The position numbers and the translations under genes were made by a program. Under the pieces are notes generated by a model. It ran no database searches and had not been told where the DNA came from. It worked only from the letters and a program-made list of their open reading frames with translations. Shown one piece after another: positions 24,778 to 32,395 of a stretch of DNA of 32,395 nucleotides. The DNA is from Alphaproteobacteria bacterium (GTDB lineage Bacteria > Pseudomonadota > Alphaproteobacteria > UBA828), in contig JAJDVB010000185.1 in assembly GCA_022826345.1 (NCBI GenBank), positions 1 through 32,395 on the forward strand, written 5' to 3'. Each line of letters starts with the position of its first letter. Position 1 is the stretch's first letter.

Positions 24778-25791
24778 TCAGCCGTAGCGGATGCGCGGAT
24801 CGAGAATGCCGTACAGCACGTCCGCGACCAGGTTGAAGAGCACGATCAGCACCGCGAACAGGAAGGAAAGCGTCTGCACCAGGGGGATGTCGGCACCCTG
24901 GATCGCGGTGATGAGAAGCTCGCCGATGCCGTTCACCCGAAAGATCTTTTCGGTGATGATGGCGCCGCCGAAGACGGTGGGAATACCCAAAGCGATCAGG
25001 GTCACCACCGGAATCAGGCTGTTGCGCAGCACGTGAATGAACAGCACGACCCGCTCGCGCAGGCCCTTGGCGCGGGCGGTGCGCACGTAGTCCTGCGTCA
25101 GGTTGTCCAGCACCGCAGCGCGCATGAACCGGCTGATCTGCGCCGCGTTGAAGAGCGCCAGCACCATCACTGGCATCGCCATCTGCTTGATCTGCACCCA
25201 GAAGCTCCCGAGGTCGGTCACCCGGTGCGTGGTGTCGTAGATCGACGGCAGCCATTGCAGGCTGACGCTGAAGACGATGATCGCGAGCAGGCCGGTGAAG
25301 AAGGTCGGCACCGAGAAGCCGATCATGGAGACGAAGGTGCCCACCTGGTCGAACCAGGAATACTGCCGGTAGGCGGAGATGATGCCGATCGGGATCGCGA
25401 TGAGGATGCCGATCAGGTAGGAGAGGCCCACCACCCAGAGCGTCTGCGGCAGCCGCTCGATGATGAGGTCCACGACAGGGCTGCGCGTCGCCCAGGAGCG
25501 CACGCGCAGGCGCTCCTCGGAAGCGCCGATTTCCACGCCGAAGGCGCGCTCGATGAGGTTGAGGGGCTCGTTGACGAAGAACTGCTCCATCCACTTGGCG
25601 TAGCGGATGTGGAAGGCCTCCCCGAGCCCGAGCGACTCGCGGATCTGCTCGCGCGCTTCCGCCGGGATGGTGAGCGGCAGCTGGCCGGTGGGGTCGTTGG
25701 GCGCGAGGTCGAGAAGGGCGAAGAGGATGAAGCTGATCGCGATCAGCGTCGGCACCGCGAAGAGCAGGCGGCGGATGATGTAGTGGGTCAT
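24778..25791 (-). CDS. Dpp/Opp-type ABC permease, DppB-like
   Basis: Predicted 337-residue inner-membrane permease. It starts MTHYIIRRLLFAVPTLIAISFILFALLDLAPNDPTGQL, typical of DppB, and has an enlarged periplasmic loop (about 50-100) seen in several alphaproteobacterial members. The coupling loop is DYVRTARAKGLRERVVLFIHVLRNSLIPVV. It ends YGILDPRIRYG. It pairs with the following DppC-like protein. Confidence 0.94.
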   Translation of the reverse strand: MTHYIIRRLLFAVPTLIAISFILFALLDLAPNDPTGQLPLTIPAEAREQIRESLGLGEAFHIRYAKWMEQFFVNEPLNLIERAFGVEIGASEERLRVRSWATRSPVVDLIIERLPQTLWVVGLSYLIGILIAIPIGIISAYRQYSWFDQVGTFVSMIGFSVPTFFTGLLAIIVFSVSLQWLPSIYDTTHRVTDLGSFWVQIKQMAMPVMVLALFNAAQISRFMRAAVLDNLTQDYVRTARAKGLRERVVLFIHVLRNSLIPVVTLIALGIPTVFGGAIITEKIFRVNGIGELLITAIQGADIPLVQTLSFLFAVLIVLFNLVADVLYGILDPRIRYG

Positions 25792-26083
25792 CGCCCCCGC
25801 CGATTACCCTGAAACATCGAGGCGGCCCGCGACCAGGCGGATTACCGCTCCAGAGCTAAAACCGGCCTTGCGCGAACTCAGTGGACCAAGTACCCCCACC
25901 TCCCCCTGTCCCCCTCCCCCGAAGGCGGAGGGGGAACGTGGCTGCGCCGCCCGTTCTCCCTCTCCGCCCCTGGGGGCGGAGAGGGCTGGGGTGAGGTGGG
26001 GGCTTCTTGGACCGCACCGCATGTGCAACGCGGGCCCTACGGCAACCGGGTAGGTTCCCGCGCGGCCCAAACGTGCCCTAGCG
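25792..26083. other. Intergenic region with long inverted repeat
   Basis: 292 bp between the binding-protein stop and the first permease start, with no gene. It is dominated by the inverted repeat annotated at 25882-26014. Translating it gives the low-complexity peptide HLTPALSAPRGGEG, a well-known false product of a widespread intergenic repeat. Confidence 0.6.
25882..26014. repeat. Nested inverted repeat (interspersed hairpin element)
   Basis: Outer arms CCCCCACCTC (25893-25902) and GAGGTGGGGG (25993-26002) extend outward as GGACCAAG and CTTCTTGGACC. Inside, 25958-25970 and 25973-25985 form a perfect 13-bp hairpin with a 2-nt loop, and a second imperfect hairpin is centred near 25921. As RNA this would fold strongly between the binding-protein and permease genes and could reduce expression of the permeases. 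The element type is common in proteobacterial intergenic DNA. Confidence 0.75.
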
Positions 26084-27796
26084 TCAGCGATGCCAGTCCG
26101 CGATGTTCCACAGCTCCGAATCCCACGGGTTCACGCGCACGCCCTTCAGCGTGTTCGCATGCGCCGAGATCCTCGCCCGCCAGATCAGCGGGATCACATA
26201 CTGGTTCTGGACGATGATGTCGTTCATCCGCTTGCCGATGTCGGCGCGTTCGTCCAGCGATGCCGTCACGGCCATCTCCGCAGCAAGAGCGTCGTACTCC
26301 GCGTTGCAGGCGCGCGCGATGTTGCCGCCGAGCCATTGGTTCTCGGGCCCCGGGATTTCCGAGCAACGCCAGTTGGCCATGTAGGCTTCGGGGTCCACGC
26401 CGTCGAAGTTGTTCGTGTACATCTGGATGTCGGCGTAGAACTTCATGTAGGTGTCGGGGCTGGCCGGGTCGCCGCCGAAGAACACCGCCGCATCGATATT
26501 GCGCAGCTCCGTCTCGACCCCGATCTGCCCCCACATCTGCTTGATCAGCGCCTGCGTGCCCTGGCGCACGGAGTTGGTGGAGGTCTGGTAGAGGATCGAG
26601 AGGCGCACGCCGTCCTTCTCCCGCACCCCGTCGTCGCCCGGCAGCCAGCCGGCCTCGTCGAGAATGCGGTTGGCCTCCTCGATGTCCTGGGTTGTGCAGG
26701 CGTCGTTGGCGGCAGACGCGTAGACCGGCGGCGCGGGCAGCACGTTGCAGGTGACTTGGCCGGCCGCGCCGTAGCCGAAATCGACCAGGATCTGGCGGTC
26801 GATCGCCAGCGACAGCGCGCGGCTCACCGCCGGGTCAGAGAGGAAGGGGTGCGGGTTGGTGCCGTCGAGGTGGAGCGAGCGCTTGTCCTTGCCGAGGTCA
26901 GGATCGTTGTTGGTCTGGTTGACCACCAGGCGCTCCACCATCGTGCCGAAGCCGGCGACCACTTGGCCCTTGCCGTTGGCCACCATCTGCTCCAGCACCT
27001 CGGGCTCGATCTGCAGGTTCCAGGCGTAATCGAACTCGCCGGTGGAGAGCACGGCGCGGGCGGCGGAGGTGGCGTCGCCGCCGCCCTTGAAGGTGACGGT
27101 GGCGAAGGCGGGCTTGTTCGTCTCGCGGTAGTTCTCGTTGGCCGAGAGGATGATCACGTCGTTGGCGCGGAACTCGTCCACCTTGAAGGGGCCGGTGCCG
27201 ATGGGACCGAAATTCTGCTCCGTGCAGGTCTGCGCCCGGACGCCGGTGCAGTTCTCGAACTGCGCCTTCTGCAGAATGGGTGAGGTGGAGCCGACGAAGG
27301 GCCCGTAGGGGAAGGGCTTGGCCACACCGAAGCTAATGCGCACGGTGTGGTCGTCCAGCGCCTCGACTCCGGTGACATCGGTGAAGCTGGAGAGGGGATT
27401 GCAGCCCATCTCCTCGTTCAGGCAGTACTCGGCGGAGAACACCACGTCGGTGGCGGTGAACGGCGTGCCGTCGGACCACACGATGTCTTGCCTGAGTGGC
27501 CAGGTGATGGACATGAGGTCGGCCGCCACGCCGCCGTTCTCCACGGTGGGAATGTCGGCGGCGAGCGCCGGGATCATGGTCCCCGTATCGTCGTAGCGGG
27601 CCAGCGGCTCCAGCACCAGCGACGCCGCCTCGATGTCCTTGGTGCCGCCGGAGAGGTATGGATTGACGGTCGAGACCGCCTGCCAATAGAGGATTTTGAG
27701 ATGGCCGTCGCGGCCGCGCTCGGCAAGGGCCGCAGTGGAGAGCATCGCCACCGCAACCGCGGCGATCGTCAAGCTGAACAGGCATTGTCTGAGCAT
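26084..27796 (-). CDS. Family 5 extracellular solute-binding protein (Dpp/Opp type)
   Basis: Predicted 570-residue periplasmic receptor. The signal peptide is MLRQCLFSLTIAAVAVAMLSTAALA, then GHLKILYWQAVSTVNPYLSGGTKDIEAASLV. Family motifs WSDGTPFTATDVVFSAEYCLN and GTGPFKVDEFRANDVIIL are present. The ATG at 27796 has GGAGG 7 nt upstream and begins the signal peptide; a frame from 27913 would add 39 polar residues. Among its relatives it has a fairly high number of Cys, some likely in disulfides. Third gene of the importer operon. Ligand may be peptide, opine, sugar or other; not determinable. Confidence 0.92.
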   Translation of the reverse strand: MLRQCLFSLTIAAVAVAMLSTAALAERGRDGHLKILYWQAVSTVNPYLSGGTKDIEAASLVLEPLARYDDTGTMIPALAADIPTVENGGVAADLMSITWPLRQDIVWSDGTPFTATDVVFSAEYCLNEEMGCNPLSSFTDVTGVEALDDHTVRISFGVAKPFPYGPFVGSTSPILQKAQFENCTGVRAQTCTEQNFGPIGTGPFKVDEFRANDVIILSANENYRETNKPAFATVTFKGGGDATSAARAVLSTGEFDYAWNLQIEPEVLEQMVANGKGQVVAGFGTMVERLVVNQTNNDPDLGKDKRSLHLDGTNPHPFLSDPAVSRALSLAIDRQILVDFGYGAAGQVTCNVLPAPPVYASAANDACTTQDIEEANRILDEAGWLPGDDGVREKDGVRLSILYQTSTNSVRQGTQALIKQMWGQIGVETELRNIDAAVFFGGDPASPDTYMKFYADIQMYTNNFDGVDPEAYMANWRCSEIPGPENQWLGGNIARACNAEYDALAAEMAVTASLDERADIGKRMNDIIVQNQYVIPLIWRARISAHANTLKGVRVNPWDSELWNIADWHR

Positions 27797-27861
27797 GTCG
27801 CGGGCCTCCAGCTGGGAGGGGTGGGGCGCGCCCCTGTCGGCACGCCCCGCATCATCTGTCA

Positions 27862-28848
27862 TCATTCCGCCAGGTGACAAGCGACCTGGTGGCCGGGGCG
27901 GAGCGTGCGCCACTCCGGCTCTCTCTCAGAGCATTCCGCCACCGCCACCGGGCAGCGAGTGCTGAAGCGGCAGCCCGGCGGCGGCGCGGCAGGGCTCGGC
28001 ACGTCGCCCTCCAGGATGATGCGCTTGCGCGTGGCCTCGCGCTCGGGATCGTGCGTGGGCACGGCCGAGAGCAGCGCGCGCGTGTAGGGGTGAAGCGGCT
28101 CCTCGTAGAGCGCGTCGCTGGCAGCCAGCTCTACGATCTTGCCGAGATACATCACCGCCACCCGGTCGGCGACGTGGCGCACCATGCGCAGGTCGTGGGA
28201 GATGAAGAGGTAGGTGAGGCCGAGACGCTCCTGCAGCTCCTTCAGCAGGTTCACCACCTGCGCCTGGATCGAGACGTCAAGCGCCGCGATCGGCTCGTCG
28301 CAGACGACGAACTCGGGATTGAGCGCGAGCGCGCGGGCCACGCCGATGCGCTGGCGCTGCCCGCCGGAGAACTCGTGCGGGTAGCGGTTGGCGAAGGCGG
28401 GGACGAGGCCCACGGCATCCAGCAGCGCCTCCACGCGCTCCCTCAACGCAGCGCCCGCCGCCACCCCGTGCTCGCGCAGCGGCTCGCCGACGATGCTGCC
28501 CACGGTCATGCGCGGGTTCAGGCTGTCCTGCGGGTCCTGGAAGATCATCTGCATGTGCGGGCGCAGCTTCCTCAGCGCCTCGCCCTGGAGCGCCGTGATG
28601 TCCTCGCCGCGGAACCGCACCCGCCCCGCCGTCGGCGTGTAGAGACGCAGGATCATGCGGCCGACGGTCGACTTGCCGCAACCGCTCTCGCCTACGAGGC
28701 CCAGCGTCTCGCGCGGATGGATCGCGAAGTCGAGCCCGTCCACCGCCCGCATGCTGCCCACCTGGCGGCGCAGGACCCCCCGCAGGATCGGGAAGTGCTT
28801 GGTCAGGTTCTCGACCGCGACGAGGGGCTCTGACGACTCAGGCTGCAC
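27862..28848 (-). CDS. Dpp/Opp-type ABC ATPase, DppF-like
   Basis: Predicted 328-residue ATPase. Walker A GESGCGKS (53-60), [15 protein letters not shown], signature FSGGQRQR (160-167), Walker [12 protein letters not shown] (181-191) and switch FISHDL are all seen. The C-terminal oligopeptide-transporter region has the Cys set [14 protein letters not shown]...ACH that binds an iron-sulfur cluster in some relatives. The start is GTG with GGGAG 7 nt upstream and overlaps the preceding gene by 11 nt, showing tight coupling. It works as a heterodimer with the DppD-like protein. Confidence 0.94.
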   Translation of the reverse strand: MQPESSEPLVAVENLTKHFPILRGVLRRQVGSMRAVDGLDFAIHPRETLGLVGESGCGKSTVGRMILRLYTPTAGRVRFRGEDITALQGEALRKLRPHMQMIFQDPQDSLNPRMTVGSIVGEPLREHGVAAGAALRERVEALLDAVGLVPAFANRYPHEFSGGQRQRIGVARALALNPEFVVCDEPIAALDVSIQAQVVNLLKELQERLGLTYLFISHDLRMVRHVADRVAVMYLGKIVELAASDALYEEPLHPYTRALLSAVPTHDPEREATRKRIILEGDVPSPAAPPPGCRFSTRCPVAVAECSEREPEWRTLRPGHQVACHLAE

Positions 28849-29854
28849 GGGGCACTCCCGCGTGCGTGTCGTACCAGCAGGCGACCTCGTGGCCGTCGGT
28901 CACCGGGGCGAGCGCCGGGTTCTCCGCCCGGCAGCGGGCGAAGGCGTGGGCGCAGCGGGGCGCGAAGGGGCAGGCCTCGGGCGCCTGCAACAGCATGGGC
29001 GGCTGGCCGGGGATGCTGGCGAGGCGCTCGCCGCTGCTGCCGCCCTCCAGCTTCGGCAATGCGCGCAGGAGGCTCCGCGTGTAGGGGTGCTGGGGCCTCG
29101 CGTAGAGCGAGCGCACATCCGCGCGCTCCACTGCCTGCCCGCCGTACATCACCATCACACGGTCAGCGAGGCCGGCGACCACCCCGAGATCGTGAGTGAT
29201 CCAGATGATCGCCATGCCGCGCTCGCGCCGCAGCCGTTGCAGCAGGTCCAGGATCTGAGCCTGGATGGTAGCGTCGAGCGCTGTCGTGGGTTCGTCGGCG
29301 ATCAGCACCTTGGGATCGCAGGCGAGCGCCATCGCGATCATCACGCGCTGGCGCATCCCGCCCGAGAACTGGTGCGGGAAGTCGCCGAGGCGGCTTTCCG
29401 CCGCGGGAATTCCCACCCCCTCCAGCAGCGCCGCCGCCCGCCGCCGCGCCGCGCGCCGGCTCAGGCCCAGATGCGTCCGGAGCGGCTCTGTAAGCTGGTA
29501 GCCCACGCTCAGCACCGGGTTGAGCGAGGCCATCGGATCCTGAAAGATGAAGCCCACCTTGGCGCCCCGCACGTGGCGCAGACGCGCAGCGTCGAGCGCG
29601 AGCAGGTCCTCGCCCTCGAGCAAGGCTTGGCCGGAAGTAATTTCCGCCGGCGGCATCGGCAACAGCTTGAGCAGCGAGAGCATGGTCACGCTCTTGCCCG
29701 AGCCGCTCTCGCCCACCACGCCGAGCAGCTCGCCCTCGTGCAGGTCGAAGCCGATGCCGTTCACCGCATGCACCATGCCCCCGCCCGGGGTGCGAAAGCG
29801 CGTGCGCACGTCGCGCACGGAAAGCACGGGCGCGCGGCCGGCGGGACGTGTCAC
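28838..29854 (-). CDS. Dpp/Opp-type ABC ATPase, DppD-like
   Basis: Predicted 338-residue ATPase, first gene of the importer operon. Walker A GESGSGKS (48-55), [17 protein letters not shown], signature FSGGMRQR (163-170), Walker [13 protein letters not shown] (183-194) and WITHDLGVV are present. The C-terminal [14 protein letters not shown]...VACW motif is typical of DppD/OppD. GTG at 29854 was chosen because AGGGG lies 7 nt upstream and the protein then starts at the usual place; a TTG 18 codons earlier adds an Arg-rich unconserved stretch. Confidence 0.92.
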   Translation of the reverse strand: MTRPAGRAPVLSVRDVRTRFRTPGGGMVHAVNGIGFDLHEGELLGVVGESGSGKSVTMLSLLKLLPMPPAEITSGQALLEGEDLLALDAARLRHVRGAKVGFIFQDPMASLNPVLSVGYQLTEPLRTHLGLSRRAARRRAAALLEGVGIPAAESRLGDFPHQFSGGMRQRVMIAMALACDPKVLIADEPTTALDATIQAQILDLLQRLRRERGMAIIWITHDLGVVAGLADRVMVMYGGQAVERADVRSLYARPQHPYTRSLLRALPKLEGGSSGERLASIPGQPPMLLQAPEACPFAPRCAHAFARCRAENPALAPVTDGHEVACWYDTHAGVPRAA

Positions 29855-30032
29855 CGGTCCGCCCCTACGCGAGAGCCGGGGCGCCGCTCGTCTCTGGTCG
29901 GTCGTCAATCAACCGTCGCGGCCCCCGAATCTGCCCTGTCCCGATGCCCCGCGATCCTAACCGCCGTGCGATCCAGCATGCTAGTCTCCCGCGCCGGATT
30001 CGCGCGCGGCGAGGGTGCACGGCGGGGTGGAG
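29855..30032. promoter_or_regulatory. Divergent region between importer and oxidoreductase genes
   Basis: 178 bp between two divergent starts, so promoters for both must lie here. No clear consensus boxes or long palindromes were recognised on either strand. Confidence 0.35.
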
Positions 30033-31232
30033 ATGACGGGGCAGGGCAGGGAGCGGCTGGGCGCGGCCGATATCGTGGTGGTCGGCGCCGGGATCATGGG
30101 GGCGAGCATCGCCTTCCAGCTCACGCGGCAGTCCGGCCGCAGGGTCGTGGTGGTGGACGAACGGCCGCCGGTCGGCGGCATGTCGGGCCGCACCTTCGGC
30201 CAGATCCGCCAGCACTACTCGAACGCGCTGATGGTCGAGATGGCGATCCGGGGCTTCGACGTGCTCAACAACTGGCAGGCGGAGGTCGGCGTCGGCGATC
30301 CCGGCTACGTCAGGCTCGGCTACATGCTGCTGGTGGTCGAGGCGCAGGTCGAGGCCTGCCGGCGCAACGTCGACCTCGGCCGCCAACTCGGCGTCGACAC
30401 CCGCTTCGCCAGCCCCGACGAGATCAAGGCGCTGGAGCCCGCGCTGGTCACCGACGATCTCGCCGGCGGCGCCTGGGAGCCCAACGGCGGCTACATCGAC
30501 GTGACCCGCATGGTGCTGAGCTGGCTCGCCGCCGCCCAGGCGGCCGGGGCTGCGCTCCACTCCGGGCTCCGGGTGGAGGGTATCGCCACGGCGGACGGTC
30601 GCGTTGTGGGCGTGGACACCACGGAGGGCCGCATCGAGGCGCCCATCGTGATCGCCGCGACCGGCGCCTGGATCGCCGATCTGCTCGGCCCGCTCGGCAT
30701 CGACGCGCCGATCGAGCGCCGCCGCCTCGACATGGCCTATCTGGAGCAGCCGCCGGGCCGCCCGACGATCCGCACATGCATCACCGACGGCAACTCTAAC
30801 GTCGTGATGCGCCCCGACATGGGGCCCTACCTGCTGGCCGTGGCCTATCCCAACGAGATGCCGGAGGTTGCCGACCCCGCCGCGCCTGCGCCGGCGGAGG
30901 ACGAAGCCCGCCACCGCGCGCGTCTCGACAAGGCGCTGGCCGAGCGGCTGCCGGATTTCGTCGATGCCAGGGTCGCGCGCACGGTCTCGGGCGCCTACGA
31001 CATCACGCCCGATTTCCACCCGATCCTCGGCTGGGCGCCGGGGCTGGAGGGGCTCTACATCGCCGCCGGCTTCTCCGGCCACGGCCTCAAGCTCTCTCCG
31101 GCGGTGGGGGAATGCGTGGCCGCTGCCGTGCTCGGTTCTGAGTCGCCCTTCGACATCCGCCCGCTGCGGCCCACGCGCTTCGCCGACGGCGAGCCCATGT
31201 ACCTCGCCTACGGGCCGTCCGCGCGCGCCTGA
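30033..31232 (+). CDS. DAO-family FAD-dependent oxidoreductase
   Basis: Predicted 399-residue flavoprotein of the D-amino-acid oxidase/sarcosine oxidase family (PF01266). The dinucleotide motif IVVVGAGIMGASIAFQLTR (GAGIMG 18-23) and the ribose-binding acidic residue E43 are at the start, and YIAAGFSGHGLKLSPAVGE is the usual C-terminal FAD contact. SGRTFGQIRQHYSN is where covalent or tight flavin contacts lie in relatives. Likely substrates are N-methyl or D-amino acids or an imino acid. The ATG has GGGG 5 nt upstream; a GTG six codons earlier is an alternative. It is divergent from the peptide-type importer and may oxidise what that imports (inference). Confidence 0.88.
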   Translation: MTGQGRERLGAADIVVVGAGIMGASIAFQLTRQSGRRVVVVDERPPVGGMSGRTFGQIRQHYSNALMVEMAIRGFDVLNNWQAEVGVGDPGYVRLGYMLLVVEAQVEACRRNVDLGRQLGVDTRFASPDEIKALEPALVTDDLAGGAWEPNGGYIDVTRMVLSWLAAAQAAGAALHSGLRVEGIATADGRVVGVDTTEGRIEAPIVIAATGAWIADLLGPLGIDAPIERRRLDMAYLEQPPGRPTIRTCITDGNSNVVMRPDMGPYLLAVAYPNEMPEVADPAAPAPAEDEARHRARLDKALAERLPDFVDARVARTVSGAYDITPDFHPILGWAPGLEGLYIAAGFSGHGLKLSPAVGECVAAAVLGSESPFDIRPLRPTRFADGEPMYLAYGPSARA

Positions 31233-31313
31233 TGACGATCTATACCGCCCAAGTCAGGAATGGAATAATCCCTACGTCGCATCCAATGCGCCGAACCGGA
31301 CGAGGATCCCGCC

Positions 31314-32180
31314 ATGCCGACCTTGACCGATGAGCAGCGCCGCCAGTGGGCGGTCGATGGCTACATCCATCTGGAAGGCGCGCTGGATCCGCAGGAAGTG
31401 TCGCTCTACTGCGGGCTGATCGACTCCCTGCGCCCTCAGACGGGATGGGAGCCGGTATCGGGCCTGCCGTTCGGCCATTACGCCTGGGTGGAGCGCAACG
31501 CGACCGCGAACGACCTCGACTCCTTCATGGATCGCCGCGATCTCCTCGGATACGCCCAGCCCTTCCGGGACCTCATCGACCGGCCCAACGTTTTCGATCC
31601 GATCCTTGAGCTCATGGGCCCCAACATCGTGCTCAGCATGTCGCAGGCCATCGTTCGTGCATCCACGACCGAGTTCCCCGGCTTCATCCATACGGACGGC
31701 GGGCAGGCGCTCCGGCAAATCCGGGTGACCGAGACCAGCAGGCCGCTGGCGGTGAAGGCGCTCTACCTTCTCACCGATGTCCAGGGGACGGACAACGGTA
31801 ATTTCACCGTCTTCCCCGGCAGTCATCTGCGGCAGATCCCGTTCGACAGCGACGCGGCCCCCACCCCCCACACGCCGGGCGCCGTCCAATTGGGCGGAAA
31901 GGCGGGCGATTGCTACCTGTTCAGCCACGCGCTCTGGCACGGGCCTGCGCCGAATCATTCCGGGAAGGGCCGCAAGACACTGCTCTACAACTACGCGCAG
32001 ATGTTCCTGAAGCCCTACGACTTCCCCACCATGGCCGGCGCCATGGACGCGTGCACGCCGCGTCAGCGCAGACTCTTGGGCGATCTCGGGCATGCCCCGA
32101 GGCTGGGCGACTACTTCTACGTTCCCGAAGACCAGGAGGACGTCATGCTCCAGCGAGCCGGAGCCCGCCAGGCCGCCTGA
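31314..32180 (+). CDS. Phytanoyl-CoA dioxygenase (PhyH) family protein
   Basis: Predicted 288-residue Fe(II)/2-oxoglutarate-dependent oxygenase. The metal triad is H126 and D128 in FIHTDGG with H209 in SHALWHG; R220 in GKGRKTLLYNY would hold 2-oxoglutarate. Q111 and the VFPGSHL segment are typical. Bacterial PhyH proteins hydroxylate varied small molecules, including ectoine and secondary metabolites, so the substrate is open. It follows the DAO gene by 81 nt on the same strand and is probably co-transcribed. GAGGATC serves as ribosome site. Confidence 0.88.
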   Translation: MPTLTDEQRRQWAVDGYIHLEGALDPQEVSLYCGLIDSLRPQTGWEPVSGLPFGHYAWVERNATANDLDSFMDRRDLLGYAQPFRDLIDRPNVFDPILELMGPNIVLSMSQAIVRASTTEFPGFIHTDGGQALRQIRVTETSRPLAVKALYLLTDVQGTDNGNFTVFPGSHLRQIPFDSDAAPTPHTPGAVQLGGKAGDCYLFSHALWHGPAPNHSGKGRKTLLYNYAQMFLKPYDFPTMAGAMDACTPRQRRLLGDLGHAPRLGDYFYVPEDQEDVMLQRAGARQAA

Positions 32181-32242
32181 CCGGCCCTGAAACGGCTCTG
32201 GATGGCCTGGCGCGCCGACTCTCCGACCGCGCCACACCTCCC

Positions 32243-32268
32243 ACGTCGTCATGCCCGGACTCGTTCCA
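32243..32268. repeat. Half of an interspersed palindromic repeat
   Basis: ACGTCGTCATGCCCGGACTCGTTCC-like sequence matches the left half of a common alphaproteobacterial repeat, whose right half should read GGGCATCCACG. Here the match stops after TTCC and unrelated DNA follows. Minus-strand translation gives the false peptide SGTSPGMT. Related to, but not the same subtype as, the element at 193-231. Confidence 0.55.
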
Positions 32269-32280
32269 CTGCTGTCCGGT

Positions 32281-32395
32281 TTAGGCAGAGGTAAGTTGGA
32301 GTTCGATTTGCCTGTCATCGTTTGGCGGGGTTTTGGGCGGGTCCTTGATGTTGAGGATGCATCGGCGGTGCATGATGTTGAGGCGCACCAGCCGC
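32281..32395 (-). CDS. Partial reading frame, possible transposase C-terminus
   Basis: A minus-strand frame enters from the right edge and runs 37 codons to a TAA at 32283-32281. It contains RLVRLNIMHRRCILNIKD and ends IELQLTSA. The Arg/Leu-rich helix followed by a short polar tail, and the stop lying only about 13 bases from the point where the flanking repeat is broken, resemble the 3' end of an insertion-sequence transposase. I cannot assign an IS family. An ordinary gene end is possible. Confidence 0.4.
   Translation of the reverse strand, partial: RLVRLNIMHRRCILNIKDPPKTPPNDDRQIELQLTSA

Noticed and set aside
24121..25812. Plus-strand frame of 563 codons opposite the two permeases
   Set aside because: His, Asp, Gln and Glu-rich shadow of membrane-protein codons read backwards.
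28655..30014. Plus-strand frame reaching into the DAO region
   Set aside because: Antisense to the two ATPase genes and out of frame with the oxidoreductase.

Overview
The window is GC-rich, gene-dense DNA that looks like an alphaproteobacterial chromosome. Supporting signs are a BetI/ChoXWV choline module, CoxMSL-type molybdenum hydroxylase genes, many ABC substrate-binding proteins, and short interspersed palindromes of the kind scattered through Rhizobiales and Rhodospirillales genomes. Genus cannot be read from the sequence. No rRNA, tRNA or CRISPR array was seen. One possible mobile-element end lies at the right edge.

Region 1 (1-630) holds no credible gene. It has a two-hairpin interspersed repeat (193-231) and about 13 degenerate GGGATT-type decamers in tandem (301-428). 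Region 2 (631-12369) is a choline module. On the minus strand run betI, betA, a glutathione-dependent formaldehyde dehydrogenase (frmA), a YejA-like binding protein, a LivJ-like binding protein and two tandem SnoaL-like proteins. Divergent from betI are choX, choW, choV and a coupled family-3 binding protein. A BetI-type operator lies inside the spacer of the betI promoter, between the two arms. The apparent logic is choline import (ChoXWV), oxidation (BetA), sensing (BetI) and disposal of formaldehyde from later demethylation (FrmA). betB and betC are not in the window.

Region 3 (12370-23841) is mixed. It carries a group II PLP amino-acid decarboxylase, a leaderless family-3 binding protein, typA and a YcaQ-type DNA glycosylase. 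These are followed by a histidine-decarboxylase-like gene overlapping a double-ACT protein, then a three-subunit molybdenum hydroxylase. The hydroxylase operon begins with the decayed 3' end of a polysaccharide-deacetylase/PuuE-like gene. This region is bounded by two direct copies of a 38-bp sequence (36/38 identical). One copy is the native 3' end of a DppC-type permease and the other forms the C-terminus of the decarboxylase.

Region 4 (23842-29854) is a complete Dpp/Opp-type ABC importer operon in the order ATPase, ATPase, binding protein, permease, permease (minus strand), with a large intergenic inverted repeat. Region 5 (30033-32180) is a divergent pair: a DAO-family FAD oxidoreductase and a phytanoyl-CoA-dioxygenase-family protein. 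Region 6 (32181-32395) has half of an interspersed repeat, cut off where a possible transposase 3' end begins.

The clearest points for follow-up are the shared 38-bp C-terminal sequence, the broken deacetylase gene, the ChoX residue change, the Hdc-ACT pair and the altered G4 motif of TypA. I do not see an unmistakable wholly new system.
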